In this document: positions 1 to 7,618 of the stretch, in pieces
How the letters are laid out: every line of letters begins with the position of its first letter
How positions within the stretch are numbered: position 1 is the first letter of the stretch
NCBI RefSeq assembly: GCF_017115165.1
Contig: NZ_JABXKF010000156.1
Location: 1 to 64,000 of the forward strand
DNA: 64,000 bases
Reading direction: 5' to 3'
Origin: Nostoc sp. LPT
GTDB lineage: Bacteria > Cyanobacteriota > Cyanobacteriia > Cyanobacteriales > Nostocaceae
The notes under the pieces: model-generated
Seen by the model: the letters and a program-made list of their open reading frames with translations, nothing else
Database searches by the model: none
What the model was told of the DNA's origin: nothing
Made by a program: the position numbers and the translations under genes

Positions 1-73
1 GGCTTACTTAGCTAATCTAGAGAGTCGTCTTCTCTAGTGAATTTTACCACGCTAGAAATAAATAGGTTATGAT

Positions 74-105
74 GTGCGTAGGCGTAGCCCGTCGTAGACA
101 TCGCA
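74..105 (+). repeat. Dispersed GCGTAGGCGTAGCCC repeat, copy 1
   Basis: A short intergenic repeat with core GCGTAGGCGTAGCCC followed by CGTCGTAGACATCGC. Closely related copies lie at 58638-58667 (opposite strand) and 60106-60135, and a partial one near 57735. This looks like a Nostoc-type dispersed repeat. No coding role is seen. Confidence 0.7.
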
Positions 106-176
106 TCCACCAATGGGAATTCTATACTTAGCAACTATTGCTACTTCACCATTAGAACTCCCAAGGTAAATATACA

Positions 177-653
177 ATGTCCTATCAAAATATTGCAGCC
201 ACCCTTTCGCCACAAGATATCCAAGAAATTAAAGCCGCGCTACAGACAGTCCAAAAAAAGCTGCCCTTTCTGATTACTCTCAGCACTGAAGAACGGCGTA
301 AGTTAGTAAAAATGGGCGATAAAAGCCTAGCTTTTGTGAATAATAGCATTACTGCTGCTCAGTCTAACCGCGAAATTCTTCCAGCCACTTTTGACGTTGA
401 GGAACTGGTTCAAGATTATCAATTAGCAGCTGTGCTTACCGAACTTTTAATCTCCATGCAGCAACTCACCGAACAGGTAGATGATACCCTAATGGCTGTC
501 GGTAGTGAAGCGATGACTGGCAGTTTGACAGTTTATGATTACGTGAAGACTGCATCGAAAAAGACTCCAGGTTTAAAGACTGTCGCTGAACAGTTAGGCG
601 AACGCTTTAAGGCTATCAAAGGTAGACCGACTAAAGCTGCATCTAGTTCTTGA
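177..653 (+). CDS. Conserved hypothetical protein (158 aa)
   Basis: A 158-residue acidic-to-neutral protein, predicted mostly helical, with no signal peptide or membrane segment. The ATG at 177 is the first in frame. A helical middle (residues about 75-115, rich in Leu, Glu and Gln) is followed by a basic Lys/Gly tail ending in Ala-Ser-Ser-Ser. I do not recognise a named family. Codon use and length look like a real gene, and it reads toward the nif segment but is separated from it by a long tandem repeat and more than 600 bp, so co-transcription is unlikely. Function is unknown. Confidence 0.7.
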   Translation: MSYQNIAATLSPQDIQEIKAALQTVQKKLPFLITLSTEERRKLVKMGDKSLAFVNNSITAAQSNREILPATFDVEELVQDYQLAAVLTELLISMQQLTEQVDDTLMAVGSEAMTGSLTVYDYVKTASKKTPGLKTVAEQLGERFKAIKGRPTKAASSS

Positions 654-1195
654 GTCTTTGATACTCATAAATGAGCCTTTGAACTCCATTAATGAACCTT
701 TGGACTCCATTAATGAGCCTTTGATATTCATTAATGAGTCTTGGAACTCCATTAATGAGTCTTTGGACTCCATTAATGAGCCTTTGATACTCGTTAATGA
801 GTCTTTGGACTCCATTAATGAGCCTTTGATACTCGTTAATGAGTCTTTGGACTCCATTAATGAGCCTTTGATACTCGTTAATGAGCCTTTGATACTCGTT
901 AATGAGCCTTTGAACTCCATTAATGAGTCTTTGATACTCATTAATCAGCCTTTGAACTCCATTAATCAGCCTTTGATACTCGTTAATGAGCCTTTGAACT
1001 CCATTAATGAGTCTTTGATACTCATTAATCAGCCTTTGAACTCCATTAATCAGCCTTTGATACTCGTTAATGAGCCTTTGAACTCCATTAATGAGTCTTT
1101 GATACTCGTTAATGAGTCTTTGAACTCCATTAATCAGTCTTTGAACTCCATTAATCAGCCTTTGAACTCCGTTAAAGAGTATTTGAACTTCATTA
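654..1195. repeat. 21-bp tandem repeat array (about 26 units)
   Basis: The array starts directly after the stop codon at 651-653. It consists of 21-bp units alternating between two main types: one with core AACTCCATTAATGAGCCTTTG-like sequence and one with core ATACTCGTTAATGAG. Because 21 is a multiple of three and no unit carries a stop, long frames stay open on both strands (heptapeptides such as NSINEPL on plus and SIKGSLM on minus). The plus frame has only a TTG start inside the repeat. I read it as a non-coding minisatellite of the kind common in Nostoc genomes, not as a gene. Confidence 0.85.
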
Positions 1196-1227
1196 GTAAA
1201 CCTCTACAAGTTTCGTGGCTAAAGTAG

Positions 1228-1830
1228 CATAGCTTTACGCCGCTACAGCAATCAGCAATTATTTAACTGCTATGAGAATATCTACCTATTATGCCGCTCT
1301 AAGATTTTGTGTTGGCTATTCCCACACATCTATATAATAAGAAAACAGACATGATGAGCGATAACTATATTTTGAAACGTATACATACATACAGACAGCA
1401 AATCCTAAAAGAAAATAAAGAAACCTGTCTTTTGTCTTACCCAATAATAAGATACTAATAGTAATAGGATATACAGAAAATAGATTTGTAGCCTTATCAA
1501 ATTCATACTTGAGTACATCTGAGTACAGCTTAATATATTGCAAAATATCTTGATAAAATCTTAGCAAATGCTTACGGGTAAAGTTTCTTGTAGCGTGAAC
1601 ATAAATTCTTAACCCCTGCCCCAAAAATACTAGTACCCCCATCATTAAATACTAGCGCCCCTACCCCAAGACAAATTTTAAGTTTATCTTGAGTCGGGGT
1701 TTCGGCGTTTGAGTACAACCTCAATCAATCCAATAAATCCAATCAGCATTAGGTTTTCTATTGAGTTGGAAGTCACCTGATATAAGCATAAAAATAGCAG
1801 ATGACTCTTTTTACCAGATAGACATTACCG
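1228..1830. other. AT-rich intergenic region upstream of nifP
   Basis: About 600 bp with no convincing gene. A 109-codon minus-strand frame at 1316-1645 is AT-rich, low in complexity and lacks a recognisable domain. The region should contain the promoter of the downstream serine acetyltransferase gene, but I cannot point to a specific NtcA or sigma site with confidence. Confidence 0.5.
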
Positions 1831-2571
1831 ATGCAACAGTCTTTAGACAGTATTAGCGATCGCCAAACTACCAAAACGCAGGATTCTGCCCACACATCCA
1901 TGCTGAAAAATCTCCTCTCTGGCGTTTTTTTTGAGCCATTATTGAGTGATTTTCGCATTATCTTTGAGCGCGATCCCGCAGCAAGGAATTGGCTAGAGGT
2001 AGTATTTTGCTATCCAGGATTGCACGCACTCTGTTTGCATCGTCTTGCTCACTGGTTACATAGTCGAGGAGTCGGTTTTATCCCCCGTTTAATTTCTCAT
2101 TTGGGGCGATTTTTGACCGGAATTGAAATTCATCCAGGTGCAGAAATTGGTCAGGGTGTGTTTATCGACCACGGAATGGGTGTAGTCATTGGTGAAACTG
2201 CGATCGTCGGCGACTATACACTGATTTATCAGGGCGTCACCCTTGGCGGAACTGGTAAAGAAACTGGTAAGCGTCATCCCACAGTTGGCAAAAATGCAGT
2301 GATTGGGGCGGGTGCGAAAGTTTTGGGTAATCTGCAAATTGGCGATCACGTCCGTATTGGTGCTGGTTCCATTGTCTTACGGAATATCCCTAACGACTGC
2401 ACAGTTGTGGGAGTTCCTGGCCGAATTATTTCTCGCAACGAAAGCGCCAGCCTTTCTCCTTTAGAACATGGAAAGCTACCTGATTTAGAAGCAACCGTGA
2501 TTCGTTCTTTGCTCTCACGTATCGAGCAACTCGAAAAACAACTGCAAACTTTAGGCGTTAAGAGTTATTAG
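1831..2571 (+). CDS. nifP: Serine O-acetyltransferase, nif-linked (NifP/CysE type)
   Basis: Makes O-acetylserine from serine and acetyl-CoA, the precursor of cysteine, in the cytoplasm. The N-terminal helical domain (residues about 25-80, with [10 protein letters not shown] and HRLAHWL) is followed by a left-handed beta-helix hexapeptide domain (about 95-200) containing the family signatures [23 protein letters not shown] and HPTVG. The C-terminal helix ([10 protein letters not shown]) is typical. The gene lies 5' of nifVZT, the setting of nifP in other diazotrophs, where it supplies cysteine for nitrogenase Fe-S clusters, so I call it nifP rather than the housekeeping cysE. An alternative start is ATG 1900, closer to the usual family N-terminus; neither start has a good ribosome site. 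Confidence 0.9.
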   Translation: MQQSLDSISDRQTTKTQDSAHTSMLKNLLSGVFFEPLLSDFRIIFERDPAARNWLEVVFCYPGLHALCLHRLAHWLHSRGVGFIPRLISHLGRFLTGIEIHPGAEIGQGVFIDHGMGVVIGETAIVGDYTLIYQGVTLGGTGKETGKRHPTVGKNAVIGAGAKVLGNLQIGDHVRIGAGSIVLRNIPNDCTVVGVPGRIISRNESASLSPLEHGKLPDLEATVIRSLLSRIEQLEKQLQTLGVKSY

Positions 2572-2645
2572 TCATTGGGCATTGGGCATGGGGCATTAGC
2601 AAAGGACAACTGACAAATGACAAATGACAAAGGACAAATGACAAA
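2572..2645. repeat. STRR heptamer tract
   Basis: Short tandemly repeated heptamers (CATTGGG type, then CAAATGA type) run from just after nifP into the apparent 5' end of the next frame. They make the first seven codons of the upstream-most reading frame of the next gene spurious. Confidence 0.8.
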
Positions 2646-2868
2646 TCACATTTTGCAGATTCCTTTGAGCGATCGCTGGCGAATCTATCACCGCTTGCAA
2701 GAGTTAAAAATTAAGAGCTACTGTCCCCCCGATGGTTCTTTGCGAGTGCAAGTGAACAATTTGGTCGAAGCAATTCTGATTCGCAGTACAGTTATGCAAT
2801 TTCTTGCTTCTCGTCACGAATTATTAGAGTGGCTAGAGCGTTGCTGGCATTATAGTGATGAGTCATGA
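2638..2868 (+). CDS. Small conserved cyanobacterial protein between nifP and nifV
   Basis: A 76-residue protein without signal peptide. I use ATG 2638 because the seven codons before it come from the STRR repeat. The sequence IPLSDRWRIYHRLQEL, then SYCPPDGSLRV, and a helical end (HELLEWLERCW) look like a compact folded domain, with two Cys and several Trp. I recognise the general type as a small protein seen in cyanobacterial genomes but not a named family. Its position inside the nif segment suggests a nitrogen-fixation link, which is inference only. Confidence 0.65.
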   Translation: MTNHILQIPLSDRWRIYHRLQELKIKSYCPPDGSLRVQVNNLVEAILIRSTVMQFLASRHELLEWLERCWHYSDES

Positions 2869-3170
2869 TTATTTCAAAAAGACCTAATTCAGAGACGATT
2901 AATCTTGAATTCATGACGCAAGTACTGGACTTCATCCTTTTTGTTCACTGATGCACAAAGCTCAAATAGGTTTAGAGTTTGAAGCTACTGTCCCCTAGGA
3001 GAATTTGTTGCAGACTGAGATGGATTAGATGGGGTTTAGATTTTGTTAGGTCTACTAAATCTGAAACTTCCCTGACATATAGCGACAATTAAAAAGGCGA
3101 AATTCCCAAATATAAATTGGAATTTCTGATTTTTAATCTTTTCCAAAATTAAAAAATTGAAAGTTCGATT

Positions 3171-3368
3171 ATGCCGACTCGGAACAGAGATATAAAACTC
3201 CTCAATTTTTTGCACAATGAACTTGAACTTTCAAATGCCGATATTGCTGTAGCTCTGCGACACCGTGAATCAGAAAATGGCCCACTACCAATGCTCCTCT
3301 GGCAGTACGGTTTCGTTGATTTGGAGCAGCTAGGAAAAATTTATGATTGGCTAGCAGACCAAAGTTAG
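3171..3368 (+). CDS. DUF2949 family small protein
   Basis: A 65-residue cytoplasmic protein matching the cyanobacterial DUF2949 pattern as I remember it: an N-terminal helix (LLNFLHNELELSNADIAVA), the motif ALRHRE, then GPLPMLLWQYG and a closing helix (LEQLGKIYDWLADQ). The length is normal for the family and the start is the only ATG. The function of DUF2949 is not known. It sits between nifP and nifV on the same strand with about 300 bp of AT-rich sequence in front, so it probably has its own promoter. Confidence 0.8.
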   Translation: MPTRNRDIKLLNFLHNELELSNADIAVALRHRESENGPLPMLLWQYGFVDLEQLGKIYDWLADQS

Positions 3369-3444
3369 CAAATTTGTACGCCTTAGCTTTGTAGTACCAT
3401 CACCTGCCTAAATTACACCCAAATGCACTAGAAAAGATGAGGTT

Positions 3445-3567
3445 ATGAAGATGATTACATCCTTAATTGCTGGATTCTGTGTCTTACTTTGTTCGGGATT
3501 TGCTAATAGTTATATTAGTTCATTGCTAATCGAAGACATTTCAAATGACCTCGGTAAAAACGAATAG
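3445..3567 (+). CDS. Possible 40-aa membrane or secreted peptide
   Basis: A short frame with ATG 3445 preceded by a weak purine stretch (GATGAGG). It encodes a 40-residue peptide with a hydrophobic N-terminal half (MITSLIAGFCVLLCSGF) that could be a signal peptide or single membrane segment, followed by an acidic tail. It lies in the 370-bp gap before nifV. No family is recognised and the frame could be chance, so confidence is low. Confidence 0.25.
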   Translation: MKMITSLIAGFCVLLCSGFANSYISSLLIEDISNDLGKNE

Positions 3568-3740
3568 TAAATTATACATTGTTTTAGTTCCCTGCCATAC
3601 AGATGTAATGCTACTAATGGGGCAATAATTAAGGATCATGTATCCTACATTATGAATTGTGATATTTTTAGCATTTGCCATCGCTGGGGATTGTAGAGGG
3701 AAAGGATATTAAGAATACTTCCAAGAGAGGGATATTTGCA

Positions 3741-4874
3741 ATGAATCAAATCATAATTAATGACACTACATTACGTGATGGCGAACAAGCAGCAGGTGTT
3801 GCCTTTACTCTACAGGAAAAAGTAGCGATCGCTAAGTTTCTCGATGCCATTGGTATACCAGAATTAGAAGTAGGTATACCAGCAATGGGTGACGAAGAAA
3901 CGCGGGCGATCGCCGCAATCTCTCACTTGGGTTTACAAGCAAAACTCTTGGGCTGGAACCGTGCTGTGATCTCAGATATCAAGGCTTCCATCGCTTGTGG
4001 TTTGGACAGGGTGCATATTGCTATTCCCGTCTCTGGTATCCAAATTGCCGCTAAGTTTCACGGTCAGTGGCGAGTAAGTTTACAAAAACTCAAAGACTCA
4101 ATCAACTTCGCCCTCGATCAAGGTCTTTGGGTAGCAGTCGGCGGCGAAGATTCTTCCAGGGCTGATGATAATTTCCTCTTAGATGTAGCACTTTATGCCC
4201 AAGAATGGGGTGCGTCCCGGTTCCGCTTCTGCGACACTGTAGGAGTTCTCGACCCCTTCACCACCTACACCAAAGTCCAACGATTGGTTTCAGCGTTGAC
4301 GATTCCCCTAGAAATCCACACGCATAATGATTTTGGTCTGGCAACTGCCAACGCCCTTGCGGGTATCAAAGCCGGAGCCTCATCCGTGAGTACCACAGTT
4401 AACGGATTGGGTGAAAGGGCGGGAAATGCCGCATTAGAAGAAGTTGTCATGGCGATCAAACGCATCTACGGCGTTGATTTGGGCATTGACACACCCAGTT
4501 TGCTGGAACTATCTCAACTAGTTGCAGCCGCATCCGGTGCAGATTTACCACCTTGGAAAGCGATCGTTGGCGAAAATACCTTTGCCCACGAATCTGGCAT
4601 CCATGCTCACGGGGTATTGCAAAATCCCATTACCTACGAACCATTTGCACCCGAAGAAGTGGGTTGGGAACGGCGTTTAGTAGTAGGTAAACATTCTGGA
4701 CGGCATTTAGTTGCTAACTTGCTAGAACAGCATGGAATTTTCTTGAATCCTCAAGAAACCCAATCAGTTTTAGACGCAGTGCGCCATCAATCGGTACAGA
4801 AAAAACGCAGTTTGACGACAGAAGAACTATTGAATTTGGTCAGAGAACAGAGGTACTCTCATGCAACGCGATGA
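3741..4874 (+). CDS. nifV: Homocitrate synthase NifV
   Basis: Condenses acetyl-CoA with 2-oxoglutarate to homocitrate, the organic ligand of the nitrogenase FeMo cofactor. The 377-residue protein opens with INDTTLRDGEQAAGVAF, the DRE-TIM metallolyase signature, has the HTHNDFGLATANALAG metal-binding segment (residues about 193-208) and the GVNT-like GLGERAGNAALEE motif, and ends with HESGIHAHG and VGKHSGR. I choose ATG 3741 because it has an upstream GAGAGGG ribosome site and matches the family start; a longer frame from 3675 adds 22 unlikely residues. Its last 14 bp overlap nifZ, showing translational coupling. Confidence 0.95.
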   Translation: MNQIIINDTTLRDGEQAAGVAFTLQEKVAIAKFLDAIGIPELEVGIPAMGDEETRAIAAISHLGLQAKLLGWNRAVISDIKASIACGLDRVHIAIPVSGIQIAAKFHGQWRVSLQKLKDSINFALDQGLWVAVGGEDSSRADDNFLLDVALYAQEWGASRFRFCDTVGVLDPFTTYTKVQRLVSALTIPLEIHTHNDFGLATANALAGIKAGASSVSTTVNGLGERAGNAALEEVVMAIKRIYGVDLGIDTPSLLELSQLVAAASGADLPPWKAIVGENTFAHESGIHAHGVLQNPITYEPFAPEEVGWERRLVVGKHSGRHLVANLLEQHGIFLNPQETQSVLDAVRHQSVQKKRSLTTEELLNLVREQRYSHATR

Positions 4875-5148
4875 ATTAGAACTAAACTTGCCACCTGCTT
4901 TTGAAATTGGTGAAAAAGTCAGAGTTCGTAAACTGCTGAAAAACGATGGTACCTTTCCTGGTAAGGAAGTCGGCCAAGTTTTAGTAAACAAGGGAGATAT
5001 TGGCTACATAGCAAGTATAGGCACATATTTGCAGACTTCCTATATATATGCTGTGCATTTCTTAGAAACAGGGTTCGTCGTCGGTTGTATGAAAAAAGAA
5101 CTAGAATCTGTTGAGGAATCTCATGAAAGTAATGCTACGGATGAATGA
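4861..5148 (+). CDS. nifZ: Nitrogenase maturation protein NifZ
   Basis: A 95-residue protein of the NifZ family, which helps P-cluster formation in the MoFe protein. The core FEIGEKVRVRKLLKNDG, then GDIGYIASIGTYLQ and IYAVHFLETGFVVGC, is the expected small beta-barrel-like domain. The start codon lies inside the end of nifV (14-bp overlap), and its own end overlaps nifT by 26 bp. The three genes are therefore one operon with coupled translation. Confidence 0.93.
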   Translation: MQRDELELNLPPAFEIGEKVRVRKLLKNDGTFPGKEVGQVLVNKGDIGYIASIGTYLQTSYIYAVHFLETGFVVGCMKKELESVEESHESNATDE

Positions 5149-5326
5149 TGCCGGCATTTTAGTAGTTTACGTTGCTAAAAAAGACCTGGAAGAAGAAGTC
5201 GTCAAACAAACTGATGGAAATGATGGCAAGATTCTCACCCTAGCAAATGGTTGGGAATTAGAATTTCGTGATTTGCCAGACGCAGCGAATTTACCCCAAA
5301 CTGTAGAAGCTAAACGCCTCGCGTAA
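5123..5326 (+). CDS. nifT: NifT/FixU family protein
   Basis: A 67-residue protein with the NifT/FixU pattern: MKVMLRMNDAGILVVYVAKKD at the start, then LTLANGWELEF near the end. Function is not settled; mutants in other diazotrophs usually have a weak phenotype. ATG 5123 is chosen over a TTG 12 bp upstream because it fits the family N-terminus. It overlaps the end of nifZ by 26 bp. Confidence 0.9.
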   Translation: MKVMLRMNDAGILVVYVAKKDLEEEVVKQTDGNDGKILTLANGWELEFRDLPDAANLPQTVEAKRLA

Positions 5327-5500
5327 GGGGACTGGGTACTGGGGGCTGGGGACTAGGGCGTGTTTTCAAAATACTCGTTTTACCCCATAACTTTTTAGAT
5401 CCCCCTAAGCCCCCGATAAATTAGGGGACTAGGTAAGAGTTTTCCCAATCCCCAATCCCCAATCCCCAATCCCCAATTCCCAATCCCCAATAACTTTTTA
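5327..5500. repeat. G-rich and CCCAATC heptamer tracts
   Basis: Intergenic sequence after nifT holds a GGGGACTGGGTACTGGG-like tract (5327-5357) and then about eight copies of the heptamer CCCAATC (about 5443-5492). These are typical STRR sequences. No terminator with a T-run is clear. Confidence 0.75.
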
Positions 5501-5506
5501 TCAATC

Positions 5507-6055
5507 ATGGGTAACAAGTATTTGACGTTATCAGAATTAAACCTTGAAGGACAGTTACTAGGTTTTGTTGGTGGTGAACCAGGAAAATATAAATACTTAC
5601 AATTGGCAGTTCCATCTGGAAATGTAGACATTAAACTGCCTAAAGAGTTGCGTCGTTTACTAAGTTCATCCTTAGTTCCTGGTCAGCAAATTCGCATTTG
5701 TGGTCATAGTAAGGTAGACTCGCGCACAAGTAAAATAAAAATCAAAGCCTATCGAGTGACACCAATTGATGTGTGTCCAAAGCAAGATTTACCACCTGAA
5801 ACCAAAGCGAGGATTATGGTATGTCAAAAGGGCGGTTGCCTGAAACGTGGTGGTAAAGGTTTATTATCAGATTTAGAAAAAACTTTGTGCGAGCGCGGTT
5901 TATTAGACAAAGTTACCATTGAACATACAAGTTGCCAAAAATGTTGTGGCAGCGCTCCCAACTGTGTTTTACAGCTTGGTAACAAGAAATACAAGAATAT
6001 TCATCCTGAAGCGATCGCATCTTTGCTAGAAAGTCACTTAACTTCAGAGCAATAA
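5507..6055 (+). CDS. (2Fe-2S) ferredoxin domain protein, thioredoxin-like fold
   Basis: A 182-residue protein in two parts. Residues 1-95 form a beta-rich domain (LNLEGQLLGFVGGEPGKYKY, OB-like in appearance). Residues about 100-180 form a thioredoxin-like ferredoxin domain with cysteines in CQKGGCLKRGGKG and HTSCQKCCGSAPNC, matching the usual CX4C...CXXCCGXXPNC cluster-binding pattern. It probably carries one 2Fe-2S cluster and works in cytoplasmic electron transfer. Placed just after nifVZT, it may serve nitrogen metabolism, but related proteins occur in non-diazotrophs too. Confidence 0.8.
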   Translation: MGNKYLTLSELNLEGQLLGFVGGEPGKYKYLQLAVPSGNVDIKLPKELRRLLSSSLVPGQQIRICGHSKVDSRTSKIKIKAYRVTPIDVCPKQDLPPETKARIMVCQKGGCLKRGGKGLLSDLEKTLCERGLLDKVTIEHTSCQKCCGSAPNCVLQLGNKKYKNIHPEAIASLLESHLTSEQ

Positions 6056-6092
6056 ACTTCTCTAGCTATTCTTAAAATAATAGATAAATTTG

Positions 6093-6115
6093 TAGGGGTA
6101 AAAATTTTACCCCTA
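6093..6115. terminator. Perfect palindrome, possible terminator
   Basis: TAGGGGTAAAA, one central A, then TTTTACCCCTA: 11-bp perfect arms 38 bp after the ferredoxin gene stop. There is no T-run, so intrinsic termination is uncertain. It could equally be a copy of the GTAGGGG...CCCCTAC repeat seen at 15964 and 31364. Confidence 0.45.
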
Positions 6116-6276
6116 TGGAACAATATTTTGATTTTCCTTGGAAGGGTGTAAGTATAGAAACAGTTACAGAAACTCATAAAGAAGAAGACTTAGACACCTC
6201 ACCATCTTCCATCGCAGAAGTTTAATCAGTTACAGCTATATTAAGATAAAAATAACTTTGCATTCTCGTAGTTGTT

Positions 6277-6511
6277 ATGAGCCTTACTACTGCTAAACGC
6301 TTTACTATCGCTGAATATCACCGTCTAGCTGAACTCGGCTTTTTTGAGGAGAATGAGCGAGTTGAGCTAATTAAGGGTGATAATAATCCAGATGGCAGCA
6401 AAAGGTACACCGCACTCTGTTTGTGAAACACGCCTAGAGCGAGAATTATATAAACTAGTAGGCGATCGCGCAACCCTGCGAGGACAACAACCAATTACTT
6501 TGCAGTCATAA
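6277..6511 (+). pseudogene. Uma2 (DUF820) family endonuclease remnant
   Basis: The frame from ATG 6277 begins like a Uma2 protein (MSLTTAKRFTIAEYHRLAEL, then ENERVELIKG). After about 36 codons the match moves to another frame (MAAKGTPHSVCETRLEREL, then RATLRGQQPI), so one frameshift has occurred near 6390. The C-terminal half with the nuclease core is missing, ending at a TAA at 6509-6511. It is a truncated, frameshifted relic. Intact Uma2 genes are at 9280-9849 and 19182-19754. Confidence 0.8.
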
Positions 6512-6562
6512 AATTATTAGTAAAAAATAACAGCTTAGAATTAAGTTTACAATCTACTCATC

Positions 6563-6817
6563 TCAATAAACATCTCTACGATGCCCGACGCTGACAACTA
6601 TAACTATCAGTACATCATCTTGAATCTCATATAAAACACGATAATTGCCAACACGAATACGATATTTACTCTCGGTATTTTCTAGCTTGACAACGCCGAT
6701 AGTACGCAGATTTTCAGCCATTTCTAAAATTTTCTCGTTAATTCTATCTCGAATATCAGTAGATACTTTTTTTAATTGTTTTACAGCCCTGCTTGAAATT
6801 TCTATTTGATAAGTCAC
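6563..6817 (-). CDS. RelE/ParE-type toxin
   Basis: An 84-residue protein with the RelE/ParE fold pattern: TYQIEISSRAVKQLKKV, then YRIRVGNYRVLYEI and a final VSVGHRRDVY, the typical RelE C-terminus with basic residues used on ribosome-bound mRNA. GTG 6817 is preferred over a longer ATG frame (6847) because it makes a GTGA overlap with the antitoxin stop and matches the family start. It is expected to act as an mRNA endonuclease held inactive by the upstream antitoxin. Confidence 0.85.
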   Translation of the reverse strand: MTYQIEISSRAVKQLKKVSTDIRDRINEKILEMAENLRTIGVVKLENTESKYRIRVGNYRVLYEIQDDVLIVIVVSVGHRRDVY

Positions 6818-7017
6818 GATTCTAATTCTTGTTTGTACTGTTCCCAAGTAATAGTAGGTTCATTTTTAGCTTCTTCAAAGGCTTTAATGTCCTCTTTATC
6901 CTCTGCTTTCCTAATATCTAACAGTTCTATAACATCTTCTAAAGTATCTTCATAAGCTTGTTCTAATCTTTGATTTATTGCTTTTAACAACTCTTGTATT
7001 TTAGTTGTAGTTTCCAT
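6814..7017 (-). CDS. Antitoxin of the RelE-type module
   Basis: A 67-residue acidic, helical protein (LLKAINQRLEQAYEDTLEDVIELLDI, ending ITWEQYKQELES). The acidic C-terminal segment probably wraps the toxin. ATG 7017 is chosen over an upstream ATG (7038) because it follows a GAGAGG ribosome site. The stop codon overlaps the toxin GTG by four bases, a standard arrangement. No clear DNA-binding domain is seen, so autoregulation cannot be assumed. Confidence 0.8.
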   Translation of the reverse strand: METTTKIQELLKAINQRLEQAYEDTLEDVIELLDIRKAEDKEDIKAFEEAKNEPTITWEQYKQELES

Positions 7018-7043
7018 AATTAACCTCTCCAACTGCAAACTTG

Positions 7044-7178
7044 TTAATTAATTTCTGCTTGAGTGATTGTTGTGTTAAACACACTTATTAACGATTGTTG
7101 AACAGCCCAACTACGAACTATTTCAGACTTTTTAAGTTTTATTAATTCTGACAAAACGTTTGTATCAAAAATAATCAT
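7044..7178 (-). pseudogene. PIN-domain (VapC/FitB-type) toxin remnant
   Basis: The frame from ATG 7178 reads MIIFDTNVLSELIK, the first acidic-site segment of a PIN nuclease, then FNTTITQAEI, and stops after 44 residues. A full protein would be about 140 residues, so the last two-thirds are lost, with the RelE antitoxin region joined in its place. Just upstream another minus-strand frame ends FEE with its TGA overlapping this ATG (ATGA), as an antitoxin would, but it is cut by a palindromic repeat at 7340-7363 and has no clear start. Confidence 0.75.
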
Positions 7179-7618
7179 TCTTCAAATGTTGATACGGTAC
7201 GAATAGGTTCTCTAAGAATTTCCGGTAATTCCAAGTCCCCCAAATTCGCAAAAGGTTCCTCAAGTATATTACCTAAGTTTAAGGAATAGTCGTGATTTTC
7301 TGTTAGAGCCGATAAAAAATTAAAGTAACCAGATTGAGCAAAGACGCGATTAATCGCGTCTTTACTTTTTACATTATTTGTTTCTAGATTTATCTAAAGT
7401 GTTTTGCTTACTACTACTTACACTGTTACCATTATTTTTCTTTGGGATGACCTTTTTTCAAGGTTTGAGTGATAAAGATGCATCCAAGATACAGTTCTGA
7501 AGCATTTACCACGGCCTTTTCTGTAATTATAAAGAACTACAGACTCAAATTGCAATTAACAGTTCAAGAAATTTTATAGACTGCAATAGTGAAAAAGAGA
7601 AAGATCCTCACCATCCAA
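7179..7618. other. Intergenic region with antitoxin debris
   Basis: The part up to about 7340 holds the 3' end of a minus-strand frame that probably encoded the antitoxin of the PIN remnant (it reads NLGNILEEPFANLGDLELPE near its end). The rest is AT-rich with no gene that I can support. Confidence 0.5.
7340..7363. repeat. 24-bp perfect palindrome (AGACGCGAT family)
   Basis: AAAGACGCGATT followed by its exact complement AATCGCGTCTTT. Related palindromes are at 57487-57514 and about 57606-57630. This is a dispersed palindromic repeat family. Confidence 0.8.

Noticed and set aside
658-1227. Open frame encoding 189 aa of heptapeptide repeats
   Set aside because: It has only a TTG start inside the repeat, is open on both strands because of the 21-bp period, and shows no domain; treated as a minisatellite.
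1316-1645. 109-codon minus-strand frame upstream of nifP
   Set aside because: AT-rich with unusual Tyr/Phe/Ile content, no ribosome site and no family resemblance; probably chance.
5327-5500. G-rich and C-rich heptamers considered as a CRISPR-like array
   Set aside because: Units are 7 bp with no spacers; these are STRR sequences.
6115-6225. 36-codon plus-strand frame after the ferredoxin gene
   Set aside because: Its ATG lies at the edge of a palindrome, it has no ribosome site, and no resemblance to known small proteins.
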